Shown here: one piece after another, positions 33,649-46,867 of the stretch | Position numbering within the stretch: position 1 is the first letter of the stretch | Layout: each line of letters begins with the position of its first letter | Assembly: GCA_001972305.1 (NCBI GenBank) | Contig: BDDD01000426.1 | Coordinates: forward strand, 284,617-348,616 | Direction: 5' to 3' | Length of the DNA stretch: 64,000 nt | Origin: Cephalotus follicularis | Taxonomy: Eukaryota > Streptophyta > Magnoliopsida > Oxalidales > Cephalotaceae | The notes under the pieces: generated by a model | Seen by the model: only the letters and a program-made list of their open reading frames with translations | Database searches by the model: none | Told to the model about the DNA's origin: nothing | Program-made: the position numbers and the translations under genes

Positions 33649-34143
33649 ACAGATCCTCTAGCAAAGGAGAGGAAAGGTAATGGCGGTGACGCGAGACAGC
33701 GTAATGTAGGTGGCCGAGTCTTTGCTTTAACTACTCATCAGGCAGCGGGTGCTCCAGGTACTGTTTCGGGTTATGTCTCTGTTTGTAATCGTATGGCTTA
33801 TGTTTTGTATGATACTGGATCGACTCACTCTGTGTTAGCAAGGTCTTTTGTTCGGCATCTTGGGGTGCCATCTCTAACTCTGGATCCAGCTTTGGTTCTT
33901 TCGACCCCTATGGGGACATCTGTTGTGATATCTGAATGTTTTCGTGCTTGTCCTATCACTTTTGATAATCGTGTTCGAGATGCGGATCTTTTCCCAATAG
34001 ATATGTATGAATTTGACATGATTCTTGGCATGGATTGGTTAGATCGCCATCGTGCTACGACTGACTGTCATTTTCGAAGGGTTCTGTTTAGGGATGTGGA
34101 TAGGCCTGATTTTATTTATCAGGGTTCACACCCGAGAATATGA
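33649..34143 (+). pseudogene. pro: Element B aspartic protease
   Basis: The frame is open from the zinc knuckle to a TGA at 34141. The active site DTGSTHSVLA has its catalytic Asp at 33811-33813, and FDMILGMDWLDRHRATTDC is the conserved C-terminal flap/strand region. It would cleave the Gag-Pol polyprotein. A second TGA at about 34171 separates it from RT. Confidence 0.88.
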
Positions 34144-34176
34144 GTTAAGGTTATTTCTGCTTTGAAGGCTTGAAAG

Positions 34177-34947
34177 TTGGTAGCTAAGGGTGCTGAGGGT
34201 TACCTAGCTGTTGTAAAAGACGTCTCTAAGGATGAGCCTCACCTTGAGGACTATCCGGTTGTTAGAGAGTTTTCAGATGTGTTTCCGGAGGACTTACCGG
34301 GTTTGCCACCGCAACGGGAAGTGGAGTTTACCATCGAGCTCATTCCCGGAGCGGCACCGTTATCTAAAGCACCTTATAGAATGGCACCGTTAGAATTGCA
34401 AGAACTGAAGGAGCAGTTACAAGAGTTGTTGGATCGGGGTTTTATCCGGCCTAGTGTTTCTCCATGGGGAGCTTTGGTTCTTTTTGTCAGGAAGAAGGAC
34501 GGGTCCATGAGGTTATGCATAGACTATATTGAGCTGAACCGGATTACCATCAGGAATAAATACCCTTTGCCTAGGATTGATGACCTTTTTGATCAACTCC
34601 AAGGTGCACAGTATTTTTCTAAGATCGATTTGAGATCTGGTTATCATCAGCTACGTGTGAAAGATGAGGACGTAGCTAAGACTGCTTTTCGTACACGGTA
34701 CGAGCATTATGAGTTTCTTGTGATGCCATTTGGACTTACAAATGCACCGGCAGTCTTTATGGATCTGATGAATCGGGTGTTTCATGAATACTTGGAAAAG
34801 TTTGTGATTGTGTTTATTGATGACATCCTTGTGCATTCCAAGTCGAGAGAAGAACATGAAGCTCAACTTCGTATGGTGCTGGGTATTTTGAGGAAGAATC
34901 AGTTTTATGCGAAGTTTCAAAATGTGAATTTTGGTTGGAGCAGGTGA
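34177..34947 (+). pseudogene. pol: Element B reverse transcriptase
   Basis: Typical linker [18 protein letters not shown], fingers [38 protein letters not shown] and [16 protein letters not shown], with catalytic FIDD at 34813-34824. A one-base deletion near 34917 shifts the frame just before FWLEQ, so the polymerase ends early. The rest continues in another frame from 34935. The first Met used here is inside the polyprotein, not a true start. Confidence 0.9.
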
Positions 34948-35632
34948 CATTCTTAGGCCATGTGGTTATAGCAGATGGTATTAGTGTGGATCCTGCTAAG
35001 GTTGAGGCTATTACAAAATGGCCGAGGCCTACTACAGTAACGGAAGTTAGGAGCTTTTTGGGTCTGGCAGGCTACTATAGGCGGTTTGTGGAAGGCTTCT
35101 CCTCCATAGCCTTGCCACTAACACAACTTCTAAGAAAAGGAGCCAAGTTTGTGCGGAACGAAGAAAGGGAAGAAAGTTTTGAGAAATTGAATCTGGTGTC
35201 TGCACCAATTCTTCGGTTACCGTCTGGGTCAGGGGGACACCAGATTTACAGCGATGCTTCCAAGAAAAGGTTGGGATGTGTTCTAATGCAGCACGGTCAT
35301 GTGATAGCTTATGCTTCAAGACAGTTGTAGCCTTATGAAGTGAACTACCCTACACCTGATCTGGAGTTAGAAGCTATGGTTTTTGCGTTGAAAATCTGGA
35401 GGCACTATTTGTACGGAGAAACTTGTGATGTTTTCATTGATCACAAGAGTCTCAAGTACATCTTCTGGCAAAAGGAGTTGAACATGCGACAGAGGAGGTG
35501 GTTGGAGCTTTTGGAGGACTATGACCTGAATATTCAGTACCACTCTGGTAAAGCAAATGTGGTAGCTGATGCTTTGAGTAGAAAGAGTTATGAGAGTGTA
35601 GCGGCTTTGCTTACACAGCCGCAGTTGATAGC
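34935..35632 (+). pseudogene. pol: Element B RT thumb and RNase H
   Basis: [28 protein letters not shown], then RNase [18 protein letters not shown], a TAG at 35328 after [53 protein letters not shown] and VADALSRK. The acidic residues expected for the active site (D in SDAS, E in ELEA, D in IDHK, D in ADALSR) are all present. The TAG corresponds to a Lys codon in element A. Confidence 0.88.
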
Positions 35633-36408
35633 AGATATGGAGCGGTTGGACTTGAACTTGTTTGTTCGGGGTTCTGGAGGATATATGGCTAGTATGAGTA
35701 TAGAGCCTACCCTTATATCACGGATTAAGACGGCTCAGAGTGATGATGGTGAACTATGGGCCTTAGTCCAGAATGTTGGTGAGGGTAAAGAGTCAGAGTT
35801 CCGGGTGGATGAGCATGGAGTGATCTGGTTGGGTAGTCGGATATGTGTGCCGGTGGATACTACTATCAGAGATGCTGTTTTGTCAGAGGCGCCTAGCTCT
35901 CCATTCTCTATACATCCAGGTTCTACAAAAATGTATAGGGACTTGAAGCGAAACTTCTGGTGGAATGGAATGAAAAGGGATGTAGCAGAGTATGTTGGGA
36001 GGTGTTTGGTCTGTCAGCAGGTTAAGATTGAGCACCAACGAGCCAGTGGTTTGTTACAGCCCTTGGAGGTTCCAGTTTGGAAATGGGAGAGCTTAGGGAT
36101 GGACTTTGTTACAGGGTTGCCAAGGACGTTCAAGAGGAATGATGCCATCTGGGTAGTGGTGGATCGTTTGACTAAATCGGCCCATTTCTTGGCTATCTGG
36201 GAGGACTATTCTGTAGACCGGTTGGCAGAGGTTTTCCAGTGAGAGATTGTGAGACTTCACGGGACAGCTGTATCCATTATTTCGGATAGGGATCCTCGTT
36301 TGACATCTAGATTTTGGAAGGGATTCCAGAAGGCTTGGGGAACACGGCTCAATTAAAGTACAGCTTTCCACCCACAGACAGATGGACAGTCAGAGAGGAT
36401 CATCCAAA
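35633..36408 (+). pseudogene. pol: Element B integrase, zinc-binding domain and core
   Basis: The HHCC region includes [19 protein letters not shown] and [12 protein letters not shown]. The core has the first Asp at 36102 (GMDFVTGLP), the second at 36285 (SDRDPRL) and Glu at 36393 (TDGQSERI). The second Asp and the Glu are separated by 35 residues, the D-D-35-E spacing of retroelement integrases. It is broken by a TGA at 36240 and a TAA near 36355. Confidence 0.88.
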
Positions 36409-36410
36409 CT

Positions 36411-37139
36411 TTGGAGGACATGCTGAGGTCTTGCGCATTAGAGTGGGCTGGAAACTGGGATGAGTATTTGAGCTTGGTGGAGTTTGCATATAATAATAGT
36501 TGGCATGCTAGTATTCGGATGGCTCCATTTGAGGCTTTGTATGGGAGGAAATGTCGATCTCTGACATGTTGGGATAAGGTTGGAGAGAGAGTCATCGAAG
36601 GACCTGAGTTAGTTCAGATCACTACGGAGAAAGTGACTGTAGCTAGGGAAAGACTGAAGGCAGCTCAATCCCAACAGAAGAGTTATGCAGACAAACATCG
36701 AAGGAAATTGGAGTTCAGAGTTGGTGAACACGTGTTTCTGAAAGTTTCACCAAGGAAAGGAGTCCGAAGGTTTGGGCTGAAGGGAAAGTTGAGCCCACGG
36801 TTTATAGGACCATTTGAAGTACTGGAGAAGGTTGGAGCAGTTGCATACCGGTTAGCTTTGCCTCCACAGTTATCTCATGTCCATAACGTGTTCCATGTGT
36901 CTATGTTGAGGGGTTATCAGTACCATCCCTTGCACGTGGTTCACTACCCTTTTGATAGCATTCCAAAGGACTTGTCTTGCGATGAGGAAGCTGATGCTAT
37001 TCTGGATAGACAGGAGAGGGTTACTCGTAGTAAGACCATCCCTTTTGTAAAAGTCTTGTGGAAGAATCATCCCGAAAGTGAAGCTACTTGGGAGTTGGAG
37101 GAGCATATTCGGGAAGAATATCCTCGCCTGTTTGAATAA
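36411..37139 (+). pseudogene. pol: Element B integrase C-terminus and chromodomain
   Basis: Open to the natural TAA at 37137. AYNNSWHASIRMAPFEALYG is the end of the core, then GPFEVLEKVGAVAYRLALPP and NVFHVSMLRGY. A chromodomain lies from about 36990: DAILDRQERVTRSKTI, FVKVLWKNHPESEATWELE and EEYPRLFE. Chromodomains of this clade are thought to guide insertion to heterochromatin. This stretch has no internal stop. Confidence 0.9.
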
Positions 37140-37192
37140 GGTACGTTAATGGTTATCATTTCGGAACGAAATCCTTTTTTAAGGGGGGTGGA

Positions 37193-39807
37193 TGTAATAT
37201 CCCATTTCTATGCAGAAAGGTTTATCGTTTTATGTTGGGTTTATACCTTTTGATATATGCTATGGGTTGAACTCTTTGATTTTATTTTGAATTTCTTTTA
37301 TTTTTTTTTGGGCACAAAGCGCCGACGCTCTTATTAGAACCGCCGACGCTTTGGGTGCTGTGAGATACGTGGACGCCAAAACGTGTGACTTTGACGCGTT
37401 TTGTAACTGAAGGCTTAATCGTCGATGCTTTAAGTAAATTGTCAATGCTTTAGTCGTCTACCTTATTTGTTTTGGACGGTGACAGTGTTTTTGGAAAGAA
37501 AGATTCTTTCCTTCTTCTGGCTAGCCGATTTCCTTATGTATCTAATGCGTTTTTGGTTTGTTTGATAATGTCTTAAAACACCGATTTTGTCATTTAAACA
37601 CACGGATTTTTGCACTTAACAAACCAATTGTTTTAAGAACTCAAACCATTTCTGCAATTCTTACAAACCAACACAGCAAGTTGAGCACATTTTTCTGCAT
37701 CGCTTTTGACATCTTTTGAAGGTATTTTCTAAACGAAAGTTGTAGTTTGTACTATGTAGTTTAAATATCAATCATTAGTTTGTATTGAAACCAGTTTGAA
37801 TTTATCTTTGAGCATGATTTTGGAGGCCGGTTGAAATAGATTTTTGCTGTTTGAATTCAATCTGTATTTCATATTCTTACATGTTTTATTTGATACACCG
37901 GTGTTTAAAGCAATCAATTTATGTTATAAGTATATGTATGTCACTGATTTTAGGATTTGTGCACAGAAAAATCGGATTGTAGTTATGTTTGCATAAATTA
38001 TTTATATATCTAAAAATTTCAATTCAAAATGTGTTTTATACTTTACATGAAATCATAGGTTTATTCTGGCGTTTTTGAACTTGCATAACATGTCACAAAA
38101 CCTACATGTTGTTATTTATGCATCGTGTTTATCAAAAATTAGATTTGGCCATGGATTTGAAACTGTTTTCTGCAACTGGTACTGTGTGTTCGACGCAAAC
38201 CGTCGACGCTTATTTCTTGAGCGTCGCCACTTTGTACTGTTTTATGCTGTGTTTAGTAGACGATTTGCTCAGCGCTTTGTCCTTTTATGCAATGAAACCG
38301 TCGACGCCTAAGAACAAACAGTCGACGCTTTCTCTGGCAGTTTTGATAATTGCTTGTTTTTATGTTATGTGATGTGTGGGTTTAAATGTCTAGGTCTTGA
38401 TATCGTCCGTGGTGGAGATTAGGACACTCCTATGGTGCTTTTGTTTGGTATTCCTGTTTGTTTAGATTTTTCGAACTGCTAAGGTACGGATTCTTCGTTC
38501 TTGGATATCTCCTCGATTAAATTGAAAAAAGTCAATTTTTACTGTTTGATGATTATGTACGGATACATCATTCTTTGATATACTCTTATTGATTGTTAAA
38601 GTAAATCGGATTTATGCTTTTATGATTTTGCTCCTGATTTTAATTGTAATAAAATTATAATTAAATTTTGATGCAGATATTCTCGTTTTGATAATAATCT
38701 AATTAAAATGAATTTTAATATTGTTACATCGGAGATTGATATGCATGTTTTTTTTTCCGCTGCGAAAATATGTTATTTATTTTGGACATGACTTCCACTT
38801 TAGGAAGTATGTCAAACTTCATATACGAATCGGATTATGAATTCATATATGAAAGTATGTTTATGATTCTCTTTAAATAATTTCAGATATGACTGGAGAC
38901 AATTTAGATAAGTATGTTTTAAGTTGTTTTCGAATAAACAATGCTTTAACATAATAACATACAGAGAAAAACCCTACCTATGAGGTATCATAGGCATGCC
39001 CTTTCGCACGAAGGGCATGACACCTACCGTGGCGGTGTGATCGGTCTACGACATCTCTTTTAAATATGTATCATGAGGGTAGGATATGGATCCTTTTGAG
39101 GCGTATGAGTATACTCTAGTTATTGTTAAAATTCAGTATTCAGTATTGGGATTGTTTGTGTAGTGCCGTACACGACTTTTCCGTCAGAGCATGTGGGCCT
39201 CGCGAACCCCTTGCACCTATATATGTATGTATATCAGAATTCTCTGTTATGGAATTATTAAATCAGATAATGTTTTGAATTATGATATTCTGATTTTCGT
39301 AAAGTTATGATGATTTATAACTATTCGTTTTTAAATTTTCTGTTTTACATTTTAAAGAATATTTATTATGTTACTTTGCTAAATTTTAAAGTTCAAGATA
39401 TTTTGTTTACCATTTACTGTTTTACTTCCTTATCTGTACTGAGGTTTGCTCAGCCGCGTTTTTGTTTCTATGCGGCAGGTTTTCAGAAGGATAGGGGAAA
39501 CGTGTGATGAGAGTTATCCACTGGTCAGAGGATCATCTAGGAGTTGATCCATTATGTTTTCAGTAGTATTGGTCATGTTTGAGACAGTATTAGACTAGAT
39601 TCTTCTTAAACAGTATTGGATATCGGATTATGGTTTGTTTTAATTATGAATTGTTAAAGTTTTCAGACTTTGTTTAACATCAGTTTTTTTATAAATTATG
39701 TTTTCAGACCACCACATCCGTTTTGCGTAAAGTTCATGCTTAGATATTCTGTTATGTTTAGTTTGGTATTATGACCTGTAAGGGCTCCCACCATCGGGGG
39801 TGTTACA
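37193..39807 (+). repeat. Element B 3' LTR (2615 bp)
   Basis: Same length as the 5' LTR and collinear with it, preceded by the PPT aaggggggtgga (37181-37192) and followed by TSD gtgct. Palindrome arrays lie at 37312-37460 and 38188-38335; several motifs that read gtcaac or gccgat in the 5' copy read gtcgac or gccgac here. Confidence 0.92.
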
Positions 39808-41064
39808 GTGCTACATTCCAGTTTGAAGGAGATAATGTAATACCCCTAATATATACATATTAAAAAAAAAGAAACAAACACAGGCGCATATGGCGCCCGT
39901 ATGAAAGAGAAGGAGATAAAGTAAGGGAGAGAATGGGAGTGCACCAGAGAAGATAGAGAGACAGGGAGAGACGCGGGAAATCAAAGACGCTCGATGACGG
40001 AAGAGCAAGACGGCGAGCGTCACGGTGGTTTCCCCATGGCCGGTAATCTTCTCCTCATTCTCCTTATCTTTCTCTTTCTTCTTCTCCGCCTCTGTCATGC
40101 ACTATCGTGCGTTCCACCGCTGGAAATCAGCATGGTTGGAGCGGGTCTTCGTCTAGGAGGCCAGCTCTGCCTCTTGTGATGACTGTTGTGGCATTTCTTG
40201 GCCTGAATTGGTCAGAATTAGTTGACTGAGTCGACCCAGAGAGTTTGACTCGCTGCCTCCTATGACCGAGCGATCAGCGCCGAGTCTCAGGTAAAGGCGC
40301 ATAGAACCGAAGGTTTTGTGAAGTTTTTGGGAGTTGGCTAGAGTATTTGTTGAGCGGTGAGTTGACTCGGTGAATCGAACTCACCGCCGACCGTGACAAC
40401 ACGTTTCACGGCGAGTCACGGTGGTTCCTTTGCAGATATGAATAGATCGGCCAATTTGGAGTCTGTTTATGGAGTGCCGGAGCCTCGGGGTGTTGGTAGG
40501 AAACTGGCCGGAACTCCGGTGATGACAATGTGTATTTCCTACCTGTGTGTAGATCGTAATGGAATGTGATGGTTATTGCAGTGATACAGGGAGGGAGATA
40601 ACTCTGTTGACACAAGATCAAGTTGTGCTCGTGACAATGAGTGAAGCTTAGAGGAGGTGGCAGTTCGTCGATTCTACTACAAGTCCTCCCAACTCACAAG
40701 CTCAATTGTTAACAGGGAGGATATTCATATGCTCCGATGGTACGTCCTCAAATGAGTATTGACTTGACTCCATTCATATATGCCGGTATGGGACGGTAGT
40801 GAACGAATGGTAGATCACCAGAGTACGTAGGTTATACTATTTGCACTGCATTCATGCATTTCTATGAATTGTTACTATGTTACTGTTTCTACGTGTTGAT
40901 TGACTGCCGCTATACTGTTATTGAAACTGCTACTGTTTATTGGTTATCGCACAGACTGGGAACTGGGTGTGGATCTATAAACTGGTTTTAGTGAAATTGA
41001 AACGGATTTCATGGATTTTGGACATAGTTCCATCGATTTGCGAACTGATGTTTCTGATAAAATC

Positions 41065-41235
41065 GTCGACACTTTACTGCTTTCAAAACTGACCCGTCGA
41101 GGCTTTCATGCCTTTAAACTGAGTAGACGATGTTTTATACTTATGCTTTCAAAAATCGTCGACTCCTTTGTGTGTTGAACTGAATAGTCGACACTATACG
41201 CTTCTAAACTAAACTAGTTGACGCTTAGTGCCCTA
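41065..41235. repeat. Palindrome array of LTR D (CGTCGAC / AGTCGAC mixed)
   Basis: About seven motifs: cgtcgacactt, cgtcgaggctt, gtagacgatg, cgtcgactcc, agtcgacact and gttgacgctt. The LTR L counterpart is at 51710-51855. Confidence 0.75.
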
Positions 41236-41519
41236 TTTTGCAAAATGGCACTGTTTCTCGATGTTTCAATTCCAAACTGTTTCTTCTTTAAATTGATTCC
41301 ATAGGAAGCCTCCCTAAGGCCTTGTATCCTATGCGAATCATCTTTTAACACTGTTGAATCTTAAATCAAGTTTTCAAAGTGATTAATGAAGAAAATGCAA
41401 CAAAAGAGTTTTCATACAAACGATTTTCAAGAATGGTTAGGATAGCTCCTTTGGGACCTTTGGACGTTGATGATCTCATTGGACTACCTCTCCATTGTTT
41501 TACAAACTTTGATAGGGAC

Positions 41520-42390
41520 CAACAACTGTTACTGAAAACTGTTACTGAACTGTTACTGAATACTGTTACGGAAAACTGTTTTATAACTGTTTTGACGGAT
41601 GTGGATCTTACATAGATCCTTTAGTTCCCTATCATTTCTACTGTTTACTATTTACTGTTAATGAGTGCGACTACTGTATGATTACTGTTTACTGTTATTG
41701 TTTGAGACTGAACGAGATAACCCATTCATAATCTTCATTTCCTTCATGAAGTATTATGGGTGTTTGGCCACACATCACTGTTAATCCTTTTTTTTTTGTG
41801 ACCTACGGGAGTCACCGCCTGAGGGATGGATACTGTTACTGTTACTGGCTAGTACCCTTCCGGTCTAGCATTGCTGTTACTAGCTATTACCCTTCGGGTC
41901 TAGCACTACTTTACTGTTACTGGCTGGCACCTTCGGGTTTAGCGCTACTGTATTGTTTTCGTGGCCAGTGTTATCCTATGCTCCATACGGCTATAACACG
42001 GAGGGTGTATAGTCGGTGGAGGTACTATCTCGGGCCGGAGTGGCAGAAAAGTATTTGACCTATGGACTGTTTGTTCCTATGTACTGTTACTGAATGTTTA
42101 CTGAGTGTCTGCAGGCCTATGGCCTTGGATGTGATTAGGACTAGCTAGATATACCCCGCTTAGGGACGGTTGGTATATTGAAGATGTTTGTAACTATACA
42201 TTGATATACTACACTGCACTGTTACTGTTACTGCCACTGTTACTGTACACCATTACTGTTCACTGTGCACTGTACTGTACTGTTACTGTCACTATATTGT
42301 TACTGTACTGCCACTGTACCGTTACACGGCATACTGTTACACTGTCACACTACTGTATTGATACATACATCGCATACTGTTGTACTGTTG
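41520..42390. repeat. ACTGTTACTG-type low-complexity repeat field (LTR D)
   Basis: Dozens of actgttactg and ttactgtta words lie between 41520 and 42390, then ggttatggaacgg-type words to 42540. LTR L lacks the first expansion but has related tacggttgcattacatggc words at 58960-59090. Confidence 0.75.
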
Positions 42391-43490
42391 CATCGCATGG
42401 CATATGATATAGCGTTTCGCCATACAGATTGTACGGCTACGGTTATGGTACGGTTATGGAACGGATACGGAACCGTTATGGAAGGATTATAGAACGGATA
42501 TGACATGGTTATGAATCGTATCGTTATGGATCTTAATGGTCCGAATTGTGATGGTATATGGATATTGATGGTGGCTGTAGCTAGAGAGACCAGTGTTAGA
42601 GAAGGTCCATCTTCTCTTCCCTGTTCTACTTACGAATGCTACTCTAGTATGCCAGTAGAATGAGGACCTCTACTTAGGACACCAAGAGCGCCTAGTCTGT
42701 TACCTCAGCAAGGAAGGCCGAGAAAAGCTTATATATGCTTTGGAAGGACTTTGGAATGATATGGACGTCGAATGATAATGGAATTGTGTTGGAATTGTAT
42801 AGATATGGTTATTGAATGGTGTCTAGTATGGAAAATGGCAAGTCTCTAAATGCTAGTTTTCATAGCATGATTTATATCGATTGTCATGCATACATCTCTC
42901 ATACTGTACACATATCTGTTGCACTTCTATATGTTCCTTGCATATGTATATCCTACACAACATTCGAGTTGCTGACCCATTGTATTGTAATGTAATGGGT
43001 TAGGTTCAGGTCCAGGTGACGCGCAGTAGTGACCAGTTAGGTTAAACCGCAGAGTAAGGAATTACATCCCCTCCAACCTACCTTGTATAAATGTGATTAA
43101 TGTAAATGAACTGATATTGTATAAGAGACATGTTTTATTTCTGTATTTGACCTGCCGGCTTTTGGCAGTGCTAGATTTATATGAGTGTTGATGTAAAGGA
43201 CATGGATGGTGTAACGCCCGGGTTTTTCATTGTGTGTATTATTGTATTTCCCCAATGTAATTTCATCATGAATAAATGAGAATTATGATCTTTCCATCTT
43301 GGTGTGTAACATCTTGAGTGAAAAGTGTTAAGAGTATTATCTTAAGTTGAATTCCTGAAAAAGTGTGCTCAAACAGCCGACTGGTTGATAAAACAGTCGA
43401 CTGGGAAACTGTTTAGCTGCATAGTCGACTCGTGAATTGAACCAGCCGACTGGTAGACTGCCAAGCCACCTGGCAGTCCAACAGTCAAGT

Positions 43491-46400
43491 TGTAACACCC
43501 CCCGAACGGCGGGAGTCGTTACGGTTCCTAATCCGAGACTAAACATAACCTATCTTATAACATGGCTCAATTTATTCCTTTTTATCAATTTATTAACTTA
43601 GCATATATTCCTATTTAACTATAAATCAAGGTTCGCCTTTATTCTTTCTATCAAATTATTAACTCATCTTTAATTCAAATTGCGTGATGGTCAATATATA
43701 TATATATAATCTAATAATGGTCTAGCAACTTTACTCAAAATCTAAAAACATGGTCTAAAACTTTATTCATAATATGACAACTTAAACATAACCCAAAGAC
43801 TTAAACATAATTCAAAGACATAAACTAAAAGACATGATATTGTTCAAATAGGGGTTCTATCATGACCATAAAATTAACTAAGCATAAACGGTTCCATCTC
43901 CTAGGTGGTCCTTATCATAAGTGACATCTCGCTCATCACACATTGCCCGGATGCTGTCCCAGAATACCTGCCGCATGGAAACAAAAACGCGACTGAGCAA
44001 ACCTCAGTACGGATATAGAATCATAAAACATAAAACGATAATTTAAAAGATAGAAAATACCTGAATCTTTAAGTATCATATACTTTATGCATAAAACAAA
44101 TTAAAATTATTTTCAAAAGCGAAGGCAAGTAGTTATACAATCAATTCAAAACGAATATCTAATTTTCAAAGCGTTATTCAATTTCAAAACATAATCTAAG
44201 TTCAAAACAGTATCCAAAACATATTCAAACGAAAAATAACAAACAGGGACTTATCCGATTCCGATATCTCATTACCGAGATCCAAAGCGCATACACATAT
44301 GCGAAGTTGCAAGGGGTTTGCAAGGCCCACATGCCAAACGGAAAGACATGTACGGCACTACACAATCAATCCCCAAAATCTGAATCCTTAACATATCAAA
44401 AACTAGAGTATACCCATACGCCTCTATCACAAAATCGGATCCATAAATCCACCTCATGGGATTTATTCAAAACAAAGAGAGACGCCGTAGTCGAATCACA
44501 CTGCTACGGAAGTGTCACGTCCCCGTACCAGGCCCACGACGTGCCTATGGTACCTCCATAGGTAGGAAATATCTCTGTGTATATCCTTATTTCAAAAACA
44601 TTGCTTTATTTTTCAAATCAATTTAAAAATGTATACACGTTTTCTAAACATTTTCTGGACATAGTAAAATCATTACCTAACATCAACTCATTTATTTTCC
44701 ACTGTAAAGAGATGATCATTTCATAACATATCGTAACGTATCTTAGCATAAAAATATAATTAGGAACGTTTAATTTCATAAAACGTCATAAACCAATTTA
44801 TTTACGTACCATATTATAAAACATAATCAAGTCTATAAAACGAGATCATAGAATAAAACTGATTTTAGTTTAATAAACAGATAGCCAAGGAACGATAGAA
44901 AATCCGTACGTTATTCATAAAGTAAAACTATATTTTTACCATAATAAAAACAGTAAGAGGGTATCAAGGAACGAAACATCCGTACTTGAATATATTTGCA
45001 TTCATTTTAGTAAAACCGAAGGAATAAGCCAAGAACGAAGAATCTGTACATTTTCACAAAAACATATAACTGATTTATTTTTATAAAATCACCTGAGTGT
45101 ATCAAGGAACGAAAATACGTACGTTATTCATAAAAATATTAAACTGATTTTATTCAGATAAAACCGAAGGAGATATCGAAGAACGAAAAATCCGTACGTT
45201 ATTCATAAAGTAAAACTAACATTTTTACTCTAATAAAATCAATAGGAGCACCAAAGAAAGAATGATCCGTACCTTAAGCGATCACCAAATAACTTTACGA
45301 ATTGATCAACAATTTCTAATTGTCCCACGTAGCACACAAATCTAAAAGGTACAATATCATTCATATAAGGTTTCAAAAATCACTTCCAAACATCAAACAG
45401 CAATTTAATAGTGTTTAAAACAGACTCCAAATCATTAGACGAACAAGCGGATTACAAAACTTGAAACCAGAAATTTTTCTGGGCAATTCCAGTCGACTGT
45501 ATCAAGATCCAGTCGACTACTCATAGGGTGGCAGTCGACTGTGTGGCATGGGTAGCCGACTACTCATACTAGGTTGAATCCAATCGACTGTGACAGGGGT
45601 CCAGTCGACTGTGATGGGCAAAATAGTCGGCTGTCTCACGAGGCAGTCGACAGTTCTGGGCGACGGAACAACAAAAACATAGCAATTCAATTCTAATTTT
45701 CTGTCAAAACTATATTACAACATTACCAGATGGTTACCAACATTTAAACAAGACTTAGGTGACTTAATCGTGGCATTTAAACATCCAGAATCAAAAAGTT
45801 TATGCAATGGGTGATCTTTCTTTAAAGAGAAGCAATTTCAATTCATTGCATGCATGCTTATATGAACAAGTTTTCTGTCTTTAATCATTATCCTTAATCA
45901 AAACCAGTATGTATCATCTACCTAATGCATGTTGACAGGTTTAGAAGCCATGGTTGCAGAAAATCAAAAAAAAAAACAAAACATACTAGCAACCAATCAT
46001 GCAAAAGACTTTGATAACAAAACTAAATGCTAAACCATAATAGTGGATGATAACAAACCTGATTCAATGAAGCAATGAAGATAAAAACAACTTCTAATCA
46101 TGCAGGTTCGGCTCAAGGAGAGAGATAAGCAATGGAGGCACAACAATGAACATATAGAATACATATACAATATGGAAAAGGTAATTTAGGTCATGATAAG
46201 CCAAAAAGGAATCCAAATTCTGATATAATGTGGAAAGGGGGCATAATTTCGGGATTTGAGGGTGATAAAGAACGAAGAAAATCAGTTTTGGGGAGGAAGA
46301 AGGAAGAAAAACGGGAAGGGAGGGAAGAAATATGGAAAAAAGTCTTTTATTCCAAAAAAAGAATTTTGTTTCTTAATAAAACAATTTTTTGCCATTTATA

Positions 46401-46867
46401 CAATATTTGTCTCCTAATAAAACCCTTTTTACCTTGTTTATGTTAAAACTAATTTTAATTAATTTAAAATGCCAAACAACAATTATTACTTATCTATAAT
46501 TATATTTTATCAAATATCCAAAGGCAATATAACTGGTATCATAAAGCCCAAAATAAAAGGATTTGTTTTCCAACTAAAACAATTTTACCACGTTAATAAT
46601 AAAAACCAATTTAATATTTATACGAAATATAATTCAATTAATTTTACCTATTCATATACATAATCCAACCAATATTCACCAACCATATAATAACAAGACA
46701 ATATATTTTTTTGTTTTTCCAACAATCATATCCTAATAAAATAAAAGCCCTAAGTTTAAATTCACATAACCCATAGAACACATTATGCCAAAACAAATTA
46801 TGCCAACACAACCAAGTAAATTAAATTTAAAATCCGAAATATGCACGTGAACGAACGGGGTATTACA
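43491..46867 (-). mobile_element. Solo LTR F (3377 bp) with perfect TSD
   Basis: It begins tgtaacaccccccgaacg and ends cggggtattaca, flanked by identical caagt (43486-43490, 46868-46872). The reverse complement carries the gtactgaggtttgctcagtc block (reverse of 43990-44010) and the cctatgg...gtaggcc region of A/B LTRs, so it is an A/B-related LTR in minus orientation, inserted into the first palindrome array of LTR E. It contains a CAGTCGACTG array (45485-45660). No coding; AT-rich to 46860. Confidence 0.88.
45485..45660. repeat. Palindrome array, CAGTCGACTG flavour (LTR F)
   Basis: About nine motifs including ccagtcgactgt (45490), ccagtcgactac, gcagtcgactgtgt, ccagtcgactgtgatg (45601) and gcagtcgacagt. 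The flavour equals that of the element A LTR, the nearest relative here in orientation-corrected comparison. Confidence 0.84.

Larger units (their letters stand above)
29793..39807 (+). mobile_element. Complete Ty3/gypsy chromovirus B (10,015 bp)
   Basis: Two 2615-bp LTRs (29793-32407, 37193-39807) are flanked by identical TSDs gtgct (29788-29792, 39808-39812). Within lie a PBS (32413), gag (32581), zinc knuckles, protease, RT/RNase H, integrase, chromodomain and PPT (37181-37192) in the order expected of a Tekay/Del-like chromovirus. At least seven stops and one frameshift disable the polyprotein. By eye the LTRs differ by scattered substitutions, so it is not a very recent insertion. It sits in the protease of element C. 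Confidence 0.95.
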
